The translations under genes and the position numbers were made by a program. Positions 6,435 to 7,919 of a stretch of DNA of 7,919 nt are shown one piece after another. Numbering within the stretch: position 1 is the first letter of the stretch; each line of letters starts with the position of its first letter. The DNA lies in assembly GCA_023253905.1 (NCBI GenBank), contig JALREG010000347.1, positions 1 through 7,919 on the forward strand. The letters run 5' to 3'. Source of the DNA: Burkholderiaceae bacterium (lineage in GTDB: Bacteria; Pseudomonadota; Gammaproteobacteria; Burkholderiales; Burkholderiaceae). The notes below the pieces were generated by a model. It did no database searches. It worked only from the letters and a program-made list of their open reading frames with translations, and had not been told where the DNA came from.

Positions 6435-6899
6435 ATGAACGAACATATTGCCGCACTTCTCGCCGACCTCGGGCGACACGTAGGCCTGGATCTGCAACCC
6501 GATGAGGCGGGTGCCGTCCGCCTGCAGTTCGAAGACGGCATCATGGTTCAGTTTTGCGAGTCCGAGGGCGACCTTTTCGCAGTCGTCGCCGACACAGGCG
6601 TTGACCTCTCAGCCATGCCACCTGCGGTGCAACTCGAAGCGACAAAACTTTTTCTTCAGATCAATTTTGTCACGCCGCTTTCGTCACGAATCGCGATCGC
6701 GCAATCGCCAGAGCAGACCATCGTCATCACCTGCTCCGAGTACGCCACTCGCCTCACTGGCGCGCAGTTATTTGATCTCGTCGAGGTCGTACTTGAGAAA
6801 ACCCGCGTCCTGAAGGAGTTGATTGCAGACTTTCAGGGACAGGGCGCGAGCGATGCATTTGAGGCACCCGTCGCGAATCTTGTCGGACAATTCGCCTGA
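6435..6899 (+). CDS. CesT/SycE-like type III secretion chaperone (class I)
   Basis: A 154-residue cytoplasmic protein. Class I type III chaperones bind the N-terminal region of a partner effector and present it to the injectisome. Evidence: size in the usual 120-170 range; strong acidity (22 Asp/Glu against 8 Lys/Arg); and the family's order of elements. These are an amphipathic helix (NEHIAALLADLGRHVGL, 2-18), three strands around AVRLQFEDGIMVQFCE (27-42) and GDLFAVVADTGV (45-56), a helix near 65-76 leading to LQINFV (74-79), two strands (SRIAIAQS and TIVITC, 84-100), and a long C-terminal helix (QLFDLVEVVLEKTRVLKEL, 111-129). The dimerisation helix would be the second one. Start supported by AGGAGA eight bases upstream. 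It lies 83 bases after the transport operon with no clear terminator or promoter between. The long frame starting 46 bases downstream is the natural candidate client. Homology is judged by pattern, not alignment. Confidence 0.72.
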   Translation: MNEHIAALLADLGRHVGLDLQPDEAGAVRLQFEDGIMVQFCESEGDLFAVVADTGVDLSAMPPAVQLEATKLFLQINFVTPLSSRIAIAQSPEQTIVITCSEYATRLTGAQLFDLVEVVLEKTRVLKELIADFQGQGASDAFEAPVANLVGQFA

Positions 6900-6945
6900 G
6901 CTGAATTTCAGAACTCTCATCGCGCGCAACCTCGGGGGTCTCACC

Positions 6946-7919
6946 ATGCCAGCACCGTTGAACGCCAAATCGGCAGAGCAGAACCTGCGAACTGTCCTGA
7001 ATACTGCCCGCGGGGAAGGAGAAGGTACCGTTTTTGTAGGAGAGAACTCCGTGTCGCGACGGGGAGCATGGAGCCGCTTATTTGGACTTAATCCCACCAC
7101 TCACCAGGCCTCTATCGCGAATTTCAAAGCGCTGTTGCAGCGTACCTACCCAAACTCGACAGGCAAAATCGACGCTGTGCTGGCCGCATCTGTCACAAGG
7201 GGGCGTCTGACTTCGGGGGCGGTGATACGGGCTTACATGCAGCTCCATGACGAACACAAATTCAGAATTGAGTATCCCGGAACCGCCACCACCGATAGCG
7301 CCAAGCTCGAGTTCGAAGATCACCGCGCGCTAGCGGTCCTTCAAAATGACAAGACACGGACCGTCGTGTGTGATTTTGCGAACCGACTTGCTGACCATAT
7401 CGAACAAAGCCAGACCTTTACCGACGGCAAAGCGAGAACGTTCCTCAAAGCGCATTTGCAGCGTCAGTCGAACTATCCCGTTCATATCGGCGCTGAGAAT
7501 ATTCCAAAAACCAAGGCTGGGATCGTCGAGTTTCTGCGAACCACAGCAGCGAGTGCCGACGACGATAGACATGTGCTGCTGCTTTCCATGATGTGGACAC
7601 TTCCGAATGGGGTAGGGCAGGTCGAAAAGCTTCCAGAGGCCGACCTGATTTCGCGGCTTTACAAATCGAAGGTGGTTGAGGGTAAGCAGCATGTAGACAA
7701 ACGCGCGGTATTCATCAAGCTGACCAAAGAACTCGACTCAACTGCGCAGAAATTGGCTGGCAACCTGACGGCGGAACCGCTTACCGACGAGCAGGTTTCA
7801 GTCCTGCTCAAGCTTTCCCGTCCAGACCCTTCTCACCTGAAACAGCCTGGCGAGTTACCGCGCCCGTCGACCAATTCGGAGCTGATCAATTTTCTTCGCG
7901 CCCCGGCTTCTGCTGACGA
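6946..7919 (+). CDS. Uncharacterised protein, candidate type III effector (3' end outside window)
   Basis: An open frame of 324 codons from ATG 6946 with no stop before the window edge, so the protein is longer. I do not recognise a catalytic domain. It lacks a Sec signal peptide and membrane segments, as expected for an injected effector. Residues 1-60 are polar, with a short SRRGAWSRLFGL patch (37-48) that could be part of a chaperone-binding region. From about 60 it is helical, charged and moderately hydrophobic, with two or three degenerate copies of a unit (KALLQR at 61-66 and KAHLQR at 168-173; EFLRTTAASAD at 195-205 and NFLRAPASAD at 315-324). It follows the class I chaperone gene directly. 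Base composition is lower in GC than the transport genes, and codons such as AGA, TTA, CTA and ATA appear. The start is not certain: GGGGGT precedes ATG 6946, but an in-frame ATG at 6853 and a GTG at 7051 with a strong AGGAGAG are alternatives. The effector role is inferred from context. Confidence 0.6.
   Translation, partial: MPAPLNAKSAEQNLRTVLNTARGEGEGTVFVGENSVSRRGAWSRLFGLNPTTHQASIANFKALLQRTYPNSTGKIDAVLAASVTRGRLTSGAVIRAYMQLHDEHKFRIEYPGTATTDSAKLEFEDHRALAVLQNDKTRTVVCDFANRLADHIEQSQTFTDGKARTFLKAHLQRQSNYPVHIGAENIPKTKAGIVEFLRTTAASADDDRHVLLLSMMWTLPNGVGQVEKLPEADLISRLYKSKVVEGKQHVDKRAVFIKLTKELDSTAQKLAGNLTAEPLTDEQVSVLLKLSRPDPSHLKQPGELPRPSTNSELINFLRAPASAD

Noticed and set aside
6768..7692. Minus-strand open frames of 81-120 codons opposite the candidate effector.
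   Set aside because: They are short, have no ribosome binding sites or domain resemblance, and the plus strand carries a single uninterrupted frame of over 300 codons.
1..7919. CRISPR arrays, tRNA/rRNA genes, insertion sequences, origins, riboswitches.
   Set aside because: No regularly spaced repeats, cloverleaf or rRNA-like stretches, transposase motifs or terminal inverted repeats were recognised on either strand.

Overview
The window looks like a stretch of a high-GC betaproteobacterial chromosome. Burkholderiales (Bordetella, Achromobacter, Cupriavidus, Variovorax-like lineages) is the best guess, because a Bug/TctC solute-binding protein sits among aromatic- and acid-catabolism genes. 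This is an inference from gene content, not a taxonomic proof.

Left half (1-2441, minus strand): a compact three-gene operon read right to left. It encodes a small PcaC-type carboxymuconolactone decarboxylase family protein, then an MmgE/PrpD family dehydratase/isomerase, then a short-chain dehydrogenase that resembles 3-hydroxybutyrate dehydrogenase and runs off the left edge. Gaps are 15 and 50 bases. Together they suggest catabolism of a small organic acid, but the substrate cannot be read from the sequence.

Control region (2442-2663): a 222-base divergent intergenic region. It holds a perfect 9+9-base inverted repeat, one putative sigma-70 type promoter facing each way, and a 10-base tandem duplication in the predicted leader of the rightward operon.

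Middle (2664-6351, plus strand): a tightly packed transport operon. It encodes a Bug/TctC periplasmic binding protein, a second periplasmic binding protein of the SsuA/TauA/NMT1 type, its ABC ATPase, and its permease. Start and stop codons touch or overlap (14-base gap, TGA-ATG adjacency, ATGA overlap). The likely role is uptake of the compound degraded by the divergent enzymes. No TctA/TctB membrane partners for the Bug protein are visible.

Right end (6352-7919, plus strand): a different kind of locus. A small, very acidic CesT/SycE-like type III secretion chaperone (154 residues) is followed after 46 bases by a long reading frame open to the window edge (324 residues from its ATG). I do not recognise that protein. 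The arrangement is the classic chaperone-then-effector pair, the effector frame is clearly poorer in GC than the catabolic genes, and it shows hints of degenerate internal repeats. This is the most likely place for something undescribed: a candidate type III effector with its dedicated chaperone, next to a catabolic island.
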